A stretch of DNA of 64,000 nt from Paulownia fortunei. Lineage: Eukaryota; Streptophyta; Magnoliopsida; Lamiales; Paulowniaceae. Shown here piece after piece: positions 24,500-36,590 of the stretch. Every line of letters begins with the position of its first letter. The stretch's first letter is position 1. Position numbers and translations under genes: made by a program. The stretch spans positions 9,541,278 to 9,605,277 of the forward strand of contig CM033110.1 of the NCBI GenBank assembly GCA_019321725.1. The letters run 5' to 3'. Below the pieces are notes generated by a model. It saw only the letters and a program-made list of their open reading frames with translations. It had not been told where the DNA came from and ran no database searches.

Positions 24500-27318
24500 T
24501 ATAACACCCCCATTACTACACAACTAGATATATATTATAATTTAACATGATAGAACCTGTGTGCATGCATGTAATTTTTTTTGTAACACTTTAAGAGAAG
24601 ATGTATCACTTCTTACATGCACAACCCTATTTAAAATACTTTCTAACACATGTCATGTATATAGCAGGATCGGTATTTATATAAAAGCACAACACCCACA
24701 ACGACACAATATTTACATACTTATTTACAGTAAAGTTTTAAAAGCGAATATAGTACCAGTCTAAAAATATAATACAACAGACTCAAAATATAACAAGCCA
24801 ACAAAATAGCCCAACAGGTCGTCATCCATGTACACACTCTCTCAGACACCTGCAGGAGCTCCAACCACCGCCAAACCAATAAAAGATGCTTCAGGTATCA
24901 TCGTACTCACCTACAATGCATAAACTATATAAACCACAATATCAAGTCATGAAACTCAAAATGCTATGCTCACAATGCAATTTTATGCATCAAAATATTC
25001 TCAAAATCATTTCTTTCTTGAGCCCCGACCAACGCTACTATCCCATGCATCGGAAAAGAGCTCTGTACACCGTCATAATCCAATGGCCAATAATCATATA
25101 AGCATGCAAATCCATGCATACTTATACGCATGCAAATCCATGCATAAAACCATGCAAATCCATGCATGGTTCGGTGCACTAGTAGTGGTCAGCAAAATAT
25201 TTTCCTTTCTCTGAATCATGCCGTGCAATGCAAGATTTATCACAATGCTCGAATATGATACATGCACGTGCTAATAACAATGCCCATGTATGTATGCTCA
25301 ATGGAGAGCCCTCTACTATGCACATATGATTTATGATATTACATATAATTCACACATCTACTATGTCTATGCATTGTGGTTGCAAATGAATCTTTACTTA
25401 CCTTTCACTTGGTTGGTGGCTTAGTCTAAATTTGTTTAGTATTCCTCCCCAACCTTTGATGTAAAATAGCCTGTAATATTACCCAACATCAAGCACCATT
25501 CCCAATTTGACAAGTTGAAAGCACAAAATCTCATACTAGACTTTAAACACCAAGCTAAAAGCTAACAATCAAGTTTTCACAAACTAGAACCCAATATAGC
25601 CCTTCAAATACCTCAATTTCTCATCTTAAATACATGAAAACATCATGTAATTGAAGTATTATAACTCTAATAGCATGTAACTAATTGTTAACACTCAATA
25701 GCAACATGTCTAGGTTGAAACATGCTAAGTGATCAAATGTGGCAGATTCACATTTTCATATTTTCTTGCTGTCAAGTTTAGTTGCATGATAATTTTAACA
25801 TCCCTAAGCATATCCAATCACTCCAAAATTTTTAACACACTTAGATAACATGTATATAAATTTAACCATATCATATAATTGCTAAAAATCACGGATATAG
25901 CTTCCAAGTTCAGCTCTGTTCACGACATACTGAAACAGATTGTTTCCTACTGTGACAGTTTTGCACACTTCATGACATTAATGGTTTTGGCACCCTTAAG
26001 TATATTCAATCACTCCAAAATTTTCACCATACTTATATAACATATATAAGGAGACAAAAAGGTCATATTATTACCAAAAATAATGGATTTAGCTCCCCTA
26101 ATTCAGTCTCCTTCACAGCACACCAAAACAGATTTTGCTATTTTGGCAGTTTGAGTGTTTCTCCAATATCATTCTCTATTTCAATTTCCAACAGATAAAA
26201 CTTCATTACAATACTATTAACTCATATATGGTTATGTAAATGGTAATGATTATAGGTTTTATTCAACTTACCATACACTTTTGAAGCCTAAAACACAAGA
26301 AAATAGTAAGATGACAGTTTCTGCCACAAGTATTTCCTATTAAGTGTTTGTCATCAAAAACCCTTCTTTGTGCACCAAAGTCTAACTAAAAATTCCTAAC
26401 ACTTTTATAAGAGATATTTAAAGCTTAATAAACAATAAAACCATTCATAATAATCTGAAAACCAAAGGCAAAACCGTAGATAAGTGTTACCTATGCAGAT
26501 TTTGAGGTTAACTTGATGGTAATCACTTCTCCTTTGCTTTTCTTGCTTTTATTTCAACTTGGAATCAATTTGGATCACTTGAAGACCTTAAGGTGTGTGT
26601 TTAGAAGATGAAAATGGCTTAAATGAGGGTCTGGTCGTGGCTTATGGGTGAAGGGTTTGAGGTGTTAGCTTGAGATGTTAGCTTAAGCTTAATAAGAAAG
26701 CATGAGGTGGCAAGTAAATGGTAAAATCTGATTTTGTCCCTTATCTTGAAGCCGTAATCTTGTGTGTCTCACCTATTTTTATTTGGTTGTAACCTATCTT
26801 AGTCACCATTCATTCCCATAGTTATTTCCTATGTCCGTTCATTCGATCTGCAAACCGATTCGCATCCGATTCTTAAAGAATTATCAAGTTTGCATTTCTA
26901 AAATCATATGCACATATAGGCCTTGTAATATGATACTTAAATCACATTATATCATGTCCAATATCCCAAGTATGCTAATTTACAAATATATACTTTTGAA
27001 ATAACTTGATCAAATCAAATTAAACCGTATAAGCTTACTAGTAACACTTCCAAAATTATAACCTATATATCCCATCTATATCTAATATTGATCCACCTCA
27101 TTTTCTTCTTATTTCAATATAAAATCAACTACTTAGATTAGAAAATTCAATAACTAATATCATGCAAGAACTTCATAATTAAGTTTAATATTCAAGAATG
27201 TCGTATAAAATGAAATAAATTATGCAATGTCAATAGAAATGCAAATAGCATATAAAATTAACACGTAATGCAGGAATCATATTTGGCCATGTGAGTAGTA
27301 AGAGGCTCGGGTATCACA
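24500..27318 (-). repeat. LTR2 of element T (shared middle LTR, recombinant)
   Basis: This 2819-bp LTR serves as 5' LTR of internal 1 and 3' LTR of internal 2. Left of about 25276 it carries LTR3 variants (TATAACACC start, deletion against LTR1, CACGTGCTAATAAC). From about 25301 it carries LTR1 variants (CTCAATGG, CCTCCCCAACCTTTG). No target duplication flanks it. Confidence 0.93.
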
Positions 27319-28880
27319 TCCTCCCCTCCTTATAAAAATTTCATCCTCGAAATTTCACTTACCGAAAAAGTTCAGGATACTTAGTTCTCATTTCATCCTC
27401 CTTTTCCCAAGTGGCCTCTTCTACAAATTGGTTTCTCCATAACACTTTAACCAATGGAATCTGTTTATTTCTCAGCTGCTTCACTTCTCATAACAAAATT
27501 TGTACAGGTTTTTCTTCATAGCTCAAATCTGCCTTTAATTCTACTAGTTCATTCTTCAGAATGTGAGAGGGATTAGCAATATATTTCCTCAGCATAGACA
27601 CATGAAATATATTGTGTATTTGGGACATAGACATTGACAGATCCAGTCTGTAAGCAACATCACCAATTCTTTCAATCACAGAGAATGGGCCAATGTATCT
27701 GGGACTCAATTTTCCTTTCTTTCCAAACCGCATGATGCCCTTCATTGGTGCTACTTTCAAAAAACACCTGATCTCCTACTGTAAACTCCAGCGCACTTCT
27801 TCGTCGATCTGCATAACTTTTCTGCCGATTTTGGGCAGTTTGTATTCTTTGTCGAATCCGTGACACAGCTTCTATCATTTCTCGAATCATATCTGGCCCA
27901 AAAGTTTCTTCTCACCAACTTCATCCCAATGTATCGGAGACCTACATTTTCTGCCATACAATGCTTCATAGGGAGCCATTCCAATGCTAGTCTGATAGCT
28001 GTTGTTGTACGAAAACTCCACCAAAGGTAGGAATTTACTCCAATGACCTTGGAAGTCTAATACACAGGCTCTGAGCATATCCTCCAACGTCTGTATTGTT
28101 TGTTCAGATTGCCCATCCGTCTGAGGATGATATGCTGTACTGAATGATAATTGTATTCCCAAAGCTTTGTGTAAACTCTTCCAAAAAGCAGACAAAAATC
28201 TTGAATCTCTATCAGAAATAATAGACAATGGCACACCATGAAGTCTAACAATCTTCTGAATGTATAATTGGGCATAGCGATCCGTGGAATAGTAGAACAT
28301 ATGGGAATGAAATGAGCAGACTTGGTCAATCTATCAACAATAACCCAAATAGCATCATGACTCTTAGTAGTCTTTGGCAAACCAGTTACGAAATCCATGG
28401 TGATCCTTTCCCATTTCCATTCTGGAATAAGTAGAGGTTGTAAAGTCCTTACGGGTCTTTGATGTTCAACCTTTATCTGCTGACATGTTAGACATTGCTC
28501 CACATGCTGGGCGATGTTCTTTTTCATACCCGGCCACCAATAATGCATTTTCAACTCTCTATACATCTTGGTAGCCCCTGGATGTACTAAATAAGGGGTT
28601 GAATGTGCCTCTTTTAAAATGTCTTCCCAAATATTATCAATATTTAGCACACAAAACCGCCCTCTAAATTGTAAAATATCATTCTGAGTCATCTCAAATT
28701 CAGGAGACTTCCCTGTAGCAACATATTTTCTCATATTGATGAGATATTCATCATCTCGCTGTCCCTGTTTGATCCTATCAATTAGCGTAGGCTGAAGCAT
28801 CAGGGCTGCCAACTTTGCCTCTATTACTCCTATCTATAAAATCTCTATATTCATTTTCTTCAAATCATTCAGTTCTGGTT
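27319..28880 (-). pseudogene. T internal 2 purine tract, chromodomain and integrase
   Basis: The purine tract is 27319-27331. Here the chromodomain-like C-terminus is in frame, ending TWEKEDEMRTKYPELFR at 27359, but the TGA in VQILL*EVK is shared with internal 1. The GPF module is in 27488-27760. An extra base near 27763 shifts the frame. The core reads through 27757-28300 and 28057-28812 with a one-base shift near 28290 (AGTAGAAC against AGGTAGAGC). All DDE residues and the HHCC zinc domain are present across the frames. The lesions differ from those in internal 1. Confidence 0.87.
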
Positions 28881-29400
28881 TCTGAATTAAAGCCATAGCT
28901 ATTGTACTTTGTGTGGATTTTCGGCTCAATGCATCAGCTACAACGTTGGCTTTATCGGGGTGGTAATTGATCACACAATCATAATCTTTTACCAGTTCTA
29001 GTATCTTTGTTGTTGCATATTCAACTCTTTCTGTGTGAAGAAGTATTTGAGGCTCTTGTGATCAGTATAGATCTCGCACCGTTCACCATATAAATAGTGC
29101 CTCCATATTTTAAGCGCAAATACTACAGCAGCAAGTTCCAAGTCGTGTGTGGGGTAATTCTTTTCATACTTTTTAAGTTGCTTGGATGCATACACAATTA
29201 CTTTGCCATTCTGCATCAGTACACATCCTAATCCATTCTTCGACGCGTCACTGTAAATTACGAATCCTCCCGTACCTGATGGAATTGAGAGAATAGGTGC
29301 TGAAGTCAGTCTCTTTTTCAGCTCCTGGAAACTTCGCTCACACATATCTGTCCATCTAAACATCACCCATTTTTGGTTAATTGTGTCAATGGCATTGCAA
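28881..29400 (-). pseudogene. T internal 2 RNase H
   Basis: The frame 28998-29366 includes [24 protein letters not shown] and [12 protein letters not shown] and ends early at MQQQRY* because two bases are missing near 29003 compared with internal 1. The final ADALSRK part continues in another frame to about 28900. Confidence 0.83.
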
Positions 29401-30130
29401 TCTTGGAGAACCCCTCCACAAATCTTCGGTAATATCCAGCTAAACCCAGAAAACTACGCACCTCTGAAGGATTAGAAGGTTGCATCCAGTTGTTGATAGC
29501 TTTAACTTTACTTGGATCTACTGATATTCCCGCTCCTGATATAACATGTCCCAAGAATACCACACGATCCAACCAGAACTCGCATTTCTTGAATTTGGCG
29601 TATAACTGCTTCACTTTCAGGACCTCTAGTACTTGTGTTAAATGTGCGGCATGCTCTTCTTTAGTTCTGGAGTAAACTAGAATGTCATCTATGAACACAA
29701 TAACAAATTTATCCAAAAATTCTTTAAACACTCTGTTCATCAGATCCATGAATGCTGCTGGAGCGTTAGTCAATCCAAATGGCATCACCAAAAATTCATA
29801 GTGCCCATATCTTGTACTAAATGCCATCTTGGGGATATCCTCTTCCTTTATTTTCAATTGATGGTACTCAGAGCGTAAGTCAATCTTTGAAAATATTGCG
29901 GCACCCTGAAGCTGGTCAAATAAATCATCGATTCTGGGTAACAGATACTTATTCTTAATTGTGACCCTGTTGAACTCTCGATAATCGATGCACAGTCTCA
30001 TGGTGCCATCCTTCTTATGTACAAACAAAACTGATGCTCCCCAAGGTGAAAAGCTCGTCTGATGAATCCCTTGTCCAACAAGTCCTGTAATTGTACTTTC
30101 AATTCTTTCAACTCCAAGGGAGCCATTCTG
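29363..30130 (-). pseudogene. pol: T internal 2 reverse transcriptase
   Basis: The 221-codon frame 29363-30028 is the best preserved reverse transcriptase of [41 protein letters not shown], the intact FIDD box (29684-29695), [18 protein letters not shown] and [26 protein letters not shown] is preceded by RSE, where related elements have RSG. A single-base indel near 30055 separates the N-terminal 30 residues (LDKGFIRR) carried by the frame 29998-30480. Confidence 0.88.
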
Positions 30131-30760
30131 TATGGAGTTTTAGAAATTAGAGACGTTCCTGGTTGTATGTCAATAACAAACTCTATTTCACGATCTGGTG
30201 GCAGTCCCGGGAGATCATCTGGGAATACTTCAGTATATTCCCGTACCACTGGTATTTCACTCAGAGTTGGTGGGTGTTGTTCCTCAATGTTCATAACACT
30301 CACCAAGTACCCTTCACAACCATCATCGAGTAATCGTTGTGCCTTCACTGCTGAAATCATAGGGAATCTAAAATTCTTCACAATGCTGGCAAATGTGAAA
30401 GACTCTTTCCCAGAAAGTTGAAATGTCACCGTCTTTTCCTTACAATTGATAGTAGCCCCATACTTTGACAACCAATCCATGCCAAAATAACATCGTAATC
30501 ATTCATATCCAGTACAATCAAATCAACATGTAATTCTCTACCTTCAACAAGTATAGCACAAGCTCTCAAAATCCGATCGGTTTGTCTAGCATCTCCAGAG
30601 GGACTGTTACACTATAACTAATTTCTGCTACATCTGGTATTCTACCCAGCCTCTTCACGTACTCAGTGGATGCAAATGAATGCGTGGCTCCAGAATCAAA
30701 TAATACAATTATTGGAACACTAGAAATATAAAGTGTACCTGTTACCACCAATGGATTTGC
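30131..30760 (-). pseudogene. T internal 2 aspartic protease
   Basis: The frame 29998-30480 has MDWLSKYGATINCKEK and an intact [20 protein letters not shown] linker, which internal 1 has lost. The frame 30566-30751 carries VVTGTLYISSVPIIVLFDSG with the D-S-G active site. One-base indels near 30483 and 30600 separate the pieces. Confidence 0.85.
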
Positions 30761-31867
30761 TTCTGCATCCCCCTGGTCATGGTGAACACCTTGGCTGGTA
30801 TTCTTTTGGCTGGTCTGATTTTGTTTACCTGGGCAAAATTTAGCAATATGTCCTGGTATTCCACATCAAAAACACGTCCTGGTATCTATATAACAGCCTC
30901 CAGTGGTCGATTACCACATTTCTGACACACAACTTCTAGCATCGGTGGTTTTTCTTGTTCGACCCGTGGCCTCTTATTTTGACCTTCTTGTTGTTGGCCT
31001 TGTTCTCCTTGAAATTTAAATCTTGGCTTCTGTATTTGGACTGGCCTCTGCATTTGGACTGGCCTCTTTTGCCCCACAGTCCATCTCTGTCCCTGCTGTC
31101 TGAATTGCTGTCAAGCCTCTTGTGTACGAGCGATTCTCAATTGAGCCTGTTCTGCTACTAGTGCCCTCTCAGCTACCTGTGAAAATGTCACCCCTTGAGT
31201 ACCCGCCATATTCACATCCCGGTATAACTCTGGCCTCAAACCCTCCAGAAATCTCTCTACTTTAAATGCTTCAGTACTGACCATGTGCGTAGCGAACATG
31301 GACAGTTGTTCAAATTTACAAATATATTTCCAATAGTCATTGCTCCTTATCGCAGTTGTATAAACTCATTCATCTTCATCATGCGAACTGGGGCCGTGAA
31401 ATATTTATTTCGGAATAACTCCTTGAATCTGTCCCAGCTCATGGTAGTAATGTCCTCTATGCTGCTGATCATGTCCCACCAATAGCCTGCACTACCGCGA
31501 AGCATGAAAGTGGCACACATTACCCTCTCCTCTACTGGCACCCTGCTATACTGGAACATGTTTTCCAGGGTCCTCAACCAGTCCTCTGCAGCGGTAGGAT
31601 CAATCGCATCCTCAAATGTTGGGGGATCCAGCCTTCTAAATCTTTCTCCCACCATATATATATATAGTCCGCCCGCTGTTGGTTTACCTCCACCCGTGGT
31701 TGCTCACCATTATCTTTCTGTCGAATCAGTTGCTAAATTTGTTCGGACTGTCATTCAATCAATTCTGTTAATCGGTTAATCATGGTATCTCGATCATTAA
31801 CTGAGGTGGGTGTCTCATTTCTCTGCGCTCTGGCACCACCACTGCTCTCACCACGAGTTCTCACCAT
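30761..31867 (-). pseudogene. gag: T internal 2 gag
   Basis: The start is 31867 (MVRTRGESSGG). The two early stops (codons 39 and 45) and the TGA in the zinc knuckle are the same as in internal 1. The N-terminal gag domain is in frame here (FRRLDPPTFEDAIDP, 31347-31655), followed by 31111-31299 and the Gln-rich CQKCGNR tail (30886-31077), where two bases of HTGGC are lost. Confidence 0.87.
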
Positions 31868-31980
31868 TTTGCAGCGCTGTTTTACACAAGTTTGACAACA
31901 TATGGCCAATATAATTCATGGAATATGTAATGCAATCGCAAGTTCTAAAATCATGTACATTGACAGTCTATAGAACCAAG

Positions 31981-31998
31981 ACCTAGGCTCTGATACCA
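31981..31998 (-). other. Primer-binding site of T internal 2 (initiator tRNA-Met)
   Basis: The same TGGTATCAGAGCCTAGGT sequence on the minus strand, three bases from LTR3. Confidence 0.9.
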
Positions 31999-32001
31999 CT
32001 C

Positions 32002-34835
32002 TATAACACCCCCATTACTACACAACTAGATATATATTATAATTTAACATGATAGAACCTGTGTGCATGCATGTAATTTTTTTTTTGTAACACTTTAAGA
32101 GAAGATGTATCACTTCTTACATGCACAACCCTATTTAAAATACTTTCTAACACATGTCATGTATATAGCAGGATCGGTATTTATATAAAAGCACAACACC
32201 CACAACGACACAATATTTACATACTTATTTACAGTAAAGTTTTAAAAGCGAAATATAGTACCAGTCTAAAAATATAATACAACAGACTCAAAATATAACA
32301 AGCCAACAAAATAGCCCAACAGGTCGTCATCCATGTACACACTCTCTCAGACACCTGCAGGAGCTCCAACCACCGCCAAACCAATAAAAGATGCTTCAGG
32401 TATCATCGTACTCACCTACAATGCATAAACTATATAAACCACAATATCAAGTCATGAAACTCAAAATGCTATGCTCACAATGCAATTTTATGCATCAAAA
32501 TATTCTCAAAATCATTTCTTTCTTGAGCCCCGACCAACGCTACTATCCCATGCATCGGAAAAGAGCTCTGTACACCGTCATAATCCAATGGCCAATAATC
32601 ATATAAGCATGCAAATCCATGCATACTTATACGCATGCAAATCCATGCATAAAACCATGCAAATCCATGCATGGTTCGGTGCACTAGTAGTGGTCAGCAA
32701 AATATTTTCCTTTCTCTGAATCATGCCGTGCAATGCAAGATTTATCACAATGCTCGAATATGATACATGCACGTGCTAATAACAATGCCCATGTATGTAT
32801 GCTCAGTGGAGAGCCCTCTACTATGCACATATGATTTATGATATTACATATAATTCACACATCTACTATGTCTATGCATTGTGGTTGCAAATGAATCTTT
32901 ACTTACCTTTCACTTGGTTGGTGGCTTAGTCTAAATTTGTTTAGTATTCCTCTCCAACCTTAGATGTAAAATAGCCTGTAATATTACCCAACATCAAGCA
33001 CCATTCCCAATTTGACAAGTTGAAAGCACAAAATCTCATACTAGACCTTAAACACCAAGCTAAAAGCTAACAATCAAGTTTTCACAAACTAGAACCCAAT
33101 ATAGCCCTTCAAATACCTCAATTTCTCATCTTAAATACATGCAAACATCATGTAATTGAAGTTTTATAACTCTAATAGCATGTAACTAATTGTTAACACT
33201 CAATAGCAACATGTCTAGGTTGAAACATGCTAAGTGATCAAATGTGGCAGATTCACATTTTCATATTTTCTTGCTGTCAAGTTTAGTTGCATGATAATTT
33301 TAACATCCCTAAGCATATCCAATCACTCCCAAATTTTTACCACACTTAGATAACATGTATATAAATCTAACCATATCATATAATTTCTAAAAATCACGGA
33401 TATAGCTTCCCAAGTTCAGCTCTGTTCACGACATACTGAAACAGATTGTTTCCTACCGTGACAGTTTTGCACACTTCATGACATTAATGGTTTTGGCACC
33501 CTTAAGTATATTCAATCACTCCAAAATTTTCACCATACTTATATAACATATATAAGGAGACAAAAAGTTCATATTATTACCAAAAATAATGGATTTAGAT
33601 CCCCTAATTCAGTCTCCTTCACAGCACACCAAAACAGATTTTGCTATTTTGGCAGTTTGTGTGTTTCTCCAATATCATTCTCTATTTCAATTTCCAACTG
33701 ATAAAACATCATTCCAATACTATTAACTCATATATGGTTATGTAAATGGTAATAATTATAGGTTTTATTCAACATACCATACACTTTTGAAGCCTAAAAC
33801 ACAAAAAAACAGTAAGATGACAGTTTCTGCCACAAGTATTTCGTATTAAGTGTTTGTCATCAAAAACCCTTTCTTTGTGCACCAAAGTCTAACTAAAAAA
33901 TTCCTAACACTTTTATAAGAGATATTTAAAGCTTAATAAACAATAAAACCATTCATAATAATCTGAAAACCAAAGGCAAAACCGTAGATAAGTGTTACCT
34001 ATGCAGATTTTGAGGTTAACTTGATGGTAATCACTTCTCCTTTGCTTTTCTTGTTTCTATTTCAACTTGGAATCAATTTGGATCACTTGGAGACCTTAAG
34101 GTGTGTGTTTGGAAGATGAAAATGGCTTAAATGAGGGTCTGGTCGTGGCTTAAGGGTGAAGGGTTTGAGGTGTTAGCTTGAGATGTTAGCTTAAGCTTAA
34201 TAAGAAAGCATGAGGTGGCAAGTAAATGGTAAAATCTGATTTTCTCCCTTATCTTGCAGCCCTAATCTTGTGTGTCTCACCTATTTTTATTTGGTTGTAA
34301 CCTATCTTAGTCACCATTCATTCTCATTGTTATTTCCTATGTCCGTTCATTCGATCTCCAAACCGATTCGCATCCGATTTTTAAACAATTATCAAGTTTG
34401 CATTTCTAAAATCATATGCACATATGGGCCTTGTAATATGACACTTAAATCATATTATATCATGTCCAATATCCCAAGTATGCTAATTTACAAATATATA
34501 CTTTTGAAATAACTTCATCAAATCAAATTAAACCGTATAAGCTTACTAGTAACACTTTTAATACTTTCAAAATTATAACCTATATATCCCATCTATATCT
34601 AATATTGATCCACCTCATTTTCTTCTTATTTCAATATAAAATCAACTACTTAGATGAGAAAATTCAATAACTAATACCGTGCAAGAACTTCAAAATTAAG
34701 TTTAATATTCAAGAATGTCGTATAAAATGAAATGAATTATGCAATGTCAATAGAAATGAAAATAGCATATAAAATTAACACATAATGCATGAATCATATT
34801 TGGCCATGTGAGTAGTAAGAGGCTCGGGTATCACA
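32002..34835 (-). repeat. LTR3 of element T (5' LTR in element sense)
   Basis: This 2834-bp LTR begins TATAACACC on the plus strand and ends GGGTATCACA, abutting CCCTT. Its left quarter matches LTR2. To the right it has private variants (CTCTCCAACCTTAG, TTCTCATTG, CACATATGGGCC, an extra 10 bp near 34557). No genes are seen. Confidence 0.92.
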
Positions 34836-34840
34836 CCCTT

Positions 34841-35333
34841 TCCACAAAGATTGCAAGTAACTCAAAAATTGAACTCAAATGCTGAAATCTTTGAAATTTT
34901 TAAACAAGACAAGATTAATATTCCATTTTTAGATATAATCAAGCAAGCTCCACCTTATGCTAAATTTTTAAAAGATTTGTGTACAATCAAAAGAAAACAT
35001 CATGTACAAAAGAAGGCATTTTTAACAAAAAGTGTTAGTTCAATCATTCAACAATTCACTCCACTCAAGTACAAAGATCCAAGTTGTCCAACCATTTCAT
35101 GTATCATAAGAAACACTAGAATAGAGCGTGCTTTGCTTGATCTTGGTGCTAGTGTAAATCTTCTACCTTTCTTAGTTTATAAACAATTAGGTTTGGGAGA
35201 ACTTAAAACAACTTCTGTTGTACTCCAACTAGCTGACCGTTTGATTAAAGTTCTAAAGGGAGTATTAGAAGATGTGTTGGTACAAATTGATAAGTTTTAC
35301 TTTTAAATTAATTTTATTATTTTGGACACAGAG
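34841..35333 (+). pseudogene. Element B protease, N-terminal part
   Basis: It resumes exactly after T's target duplication: PQRLQVTQKLNSNAEIFEIF, then DIIKQAPPYAKFLKDLC (about 34938-34982) and the active site ALLDLGASVNLLPF (about 35130-35170) with the catalytic Asp. A TAA at 35304 replaces one codon in KFYF*INFIILDTE. The frame then continues past element C at 48679 (PVAQTHTQIPIILD), so C inserted in a coding frame. Confidence 0.87.
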
Positions 35334-36421
35334 TGGTCGGTTGTTGTAGGCCTACCAAATTTAAACCTTACTATTCAATAAATTTTTAATGAGTATAGAA
35401 CGAGTAAGAGTCGATCCCACGATGATCAAGGCTAACTGATTTACTATTGACTCACTAACTAAGAATTTTAACTTCAAAATTACTAACCTAAAACTAAAAC
35501 TTCAACAAGTAAACTCTAGAAATAAACAACAAATAGTTGGGGGGGAGGGGTTGAATTGAGTAACTAAATTGTAGAAATTAAAACTAATTAAAATGTAAAG
35601 CAATCAAAATCAAAACAACAAGTAACAATCGATTAAAGTAGGTTGAGATTTCATTCGCCGCTACTAGACAATGAGATGTAATTTCATATCAATATTATTA
35701 ACAACTTACTATTGAAATTATCAACCGTAGGTAATAACAAGCTTTATTACCCCAATATTTCTTTAGTTATTTGTTAGGTAGAACAAGCTCTCTACCTAAT
35801 TCCCTACCCAGCAAACAACCCAGAACAAGCTCTATAGATTTAATTTAATGGATGCATTAAAACAAGAAATATAGATTGATCTAAGCAATAACCACACAAG
35901 CTCGGGTCAACTTAGGTTATGTTTTCCATTGCAATTAACAAAAATATTCCATAATCAATAATCACAATTTACTACACATGATTAGAAATTCAAGATAATT
36001 ATGGATCTAAAATCTTTAATCTAGTTGTAGAGAGTTCTCAAACCCAATTTGGTTGCGCACCCAAACAAAGCAAGAAAATACCCCTAAGAGCATAGAAAAA
36101 CATAAACAACTTCAATTGAAAAGTTGGTCAATAATATCAATCATTTAATTACAAGAACTCATGTCTAGAGCTTTGAAATCAACCTCAACTGAGAAGGAAA
36201 TTTAGCCTAACATGATATAAATTAACAACATTGGGAATCAAAGAAACTTATTGGTTGAAGAAGATAGTTGAGGTTGATGGTGGATTATAGATGTCTCCTC
36301 TTCCAAGCCTCTTCCACTTTGTCTTCCTTGATGCTCCAACACTCCAAGATGCTTTCCAAAGGTGTATGAATTCTTGAGAATGAGTGAATCTGAAAATTTT
36401 GATATATGTGTTGAGATGATA

Positions 36422-36437
36422 GAGTGTATTTATAAAG
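36422..36437 (-). promoter_or_regulatory. Putative TATA box of element C 3' LTR
   Basis: The minus strand reads CTTTATAAATACACTC, a good plant TATA box, conserved in the other LTR copy at 48011-48028. It lies just downstream (in element sense) of the 32-bp repeats, which may be upstream promoter repeats; this is inference. Confidence 0.5.
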
Positions 36438-36455
36438 AGTGAGATGGTGTTGTGA

Positions 36456-36590
36456 TTTGTTGTAAAGTGTCTAAGGTGTGTTGTGTGTTTGGTATAAAGT
36501 GTGTAATATGTGTTGTGTGTTTGGTGTAAAGTGTGTAATGTGTGTTGTGTATTTGTTGTAAAGTATATAAGGTGTGTTGTGCAATGTATT
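36456..36590. repeat. 32-bp tandem repeat in element C LTR
   Basis: About three full units of TGTTGTGTGTTTGG..AAAGTGTGTAA type occur here. The other LTR copy at about 48044-48150 has about two units, so copy number differs between the LTRs. Confidence 0.75.

Larger units (their letters stand above)
16947..34835 (-). mobile_element. Element T: tandem Tekay-type chromovirus with three LTRs and two internal regions
   Basis: The order is LTR1 (16947-19823), internal 1 (19824-24499), LTR2 (24500-27318), internal 2 (27319-32001), LTR3 (32002-34835), all read on the minus strand. One target duplication, CCCTT, flanks the whole block (16942-16946 and 34836-34840), and none flanks LTR2. Each internal region has an initiator tRNA-Met primer site and a purine tract. 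The internal copies are nearly identical and share the same nonsense mutations. Domain order is gag, protease, reverse transcriptase, RNase H, integrase, chromodomain. That order and LTRs running TGTGATACCC to GGGGGTGTTACA indicate the Tekay/Del lineage. Confidence 0.93.

Noticed and set aside
16947..34835. Two separate nested insertions as the origin of the T block
   Set aside because: No target duplication flanks LTR2, both internal copies share stops, and LTR2 is a hybrid of LTR1 and LTR3, so one insertion plus unequal crossing-over explains it better.
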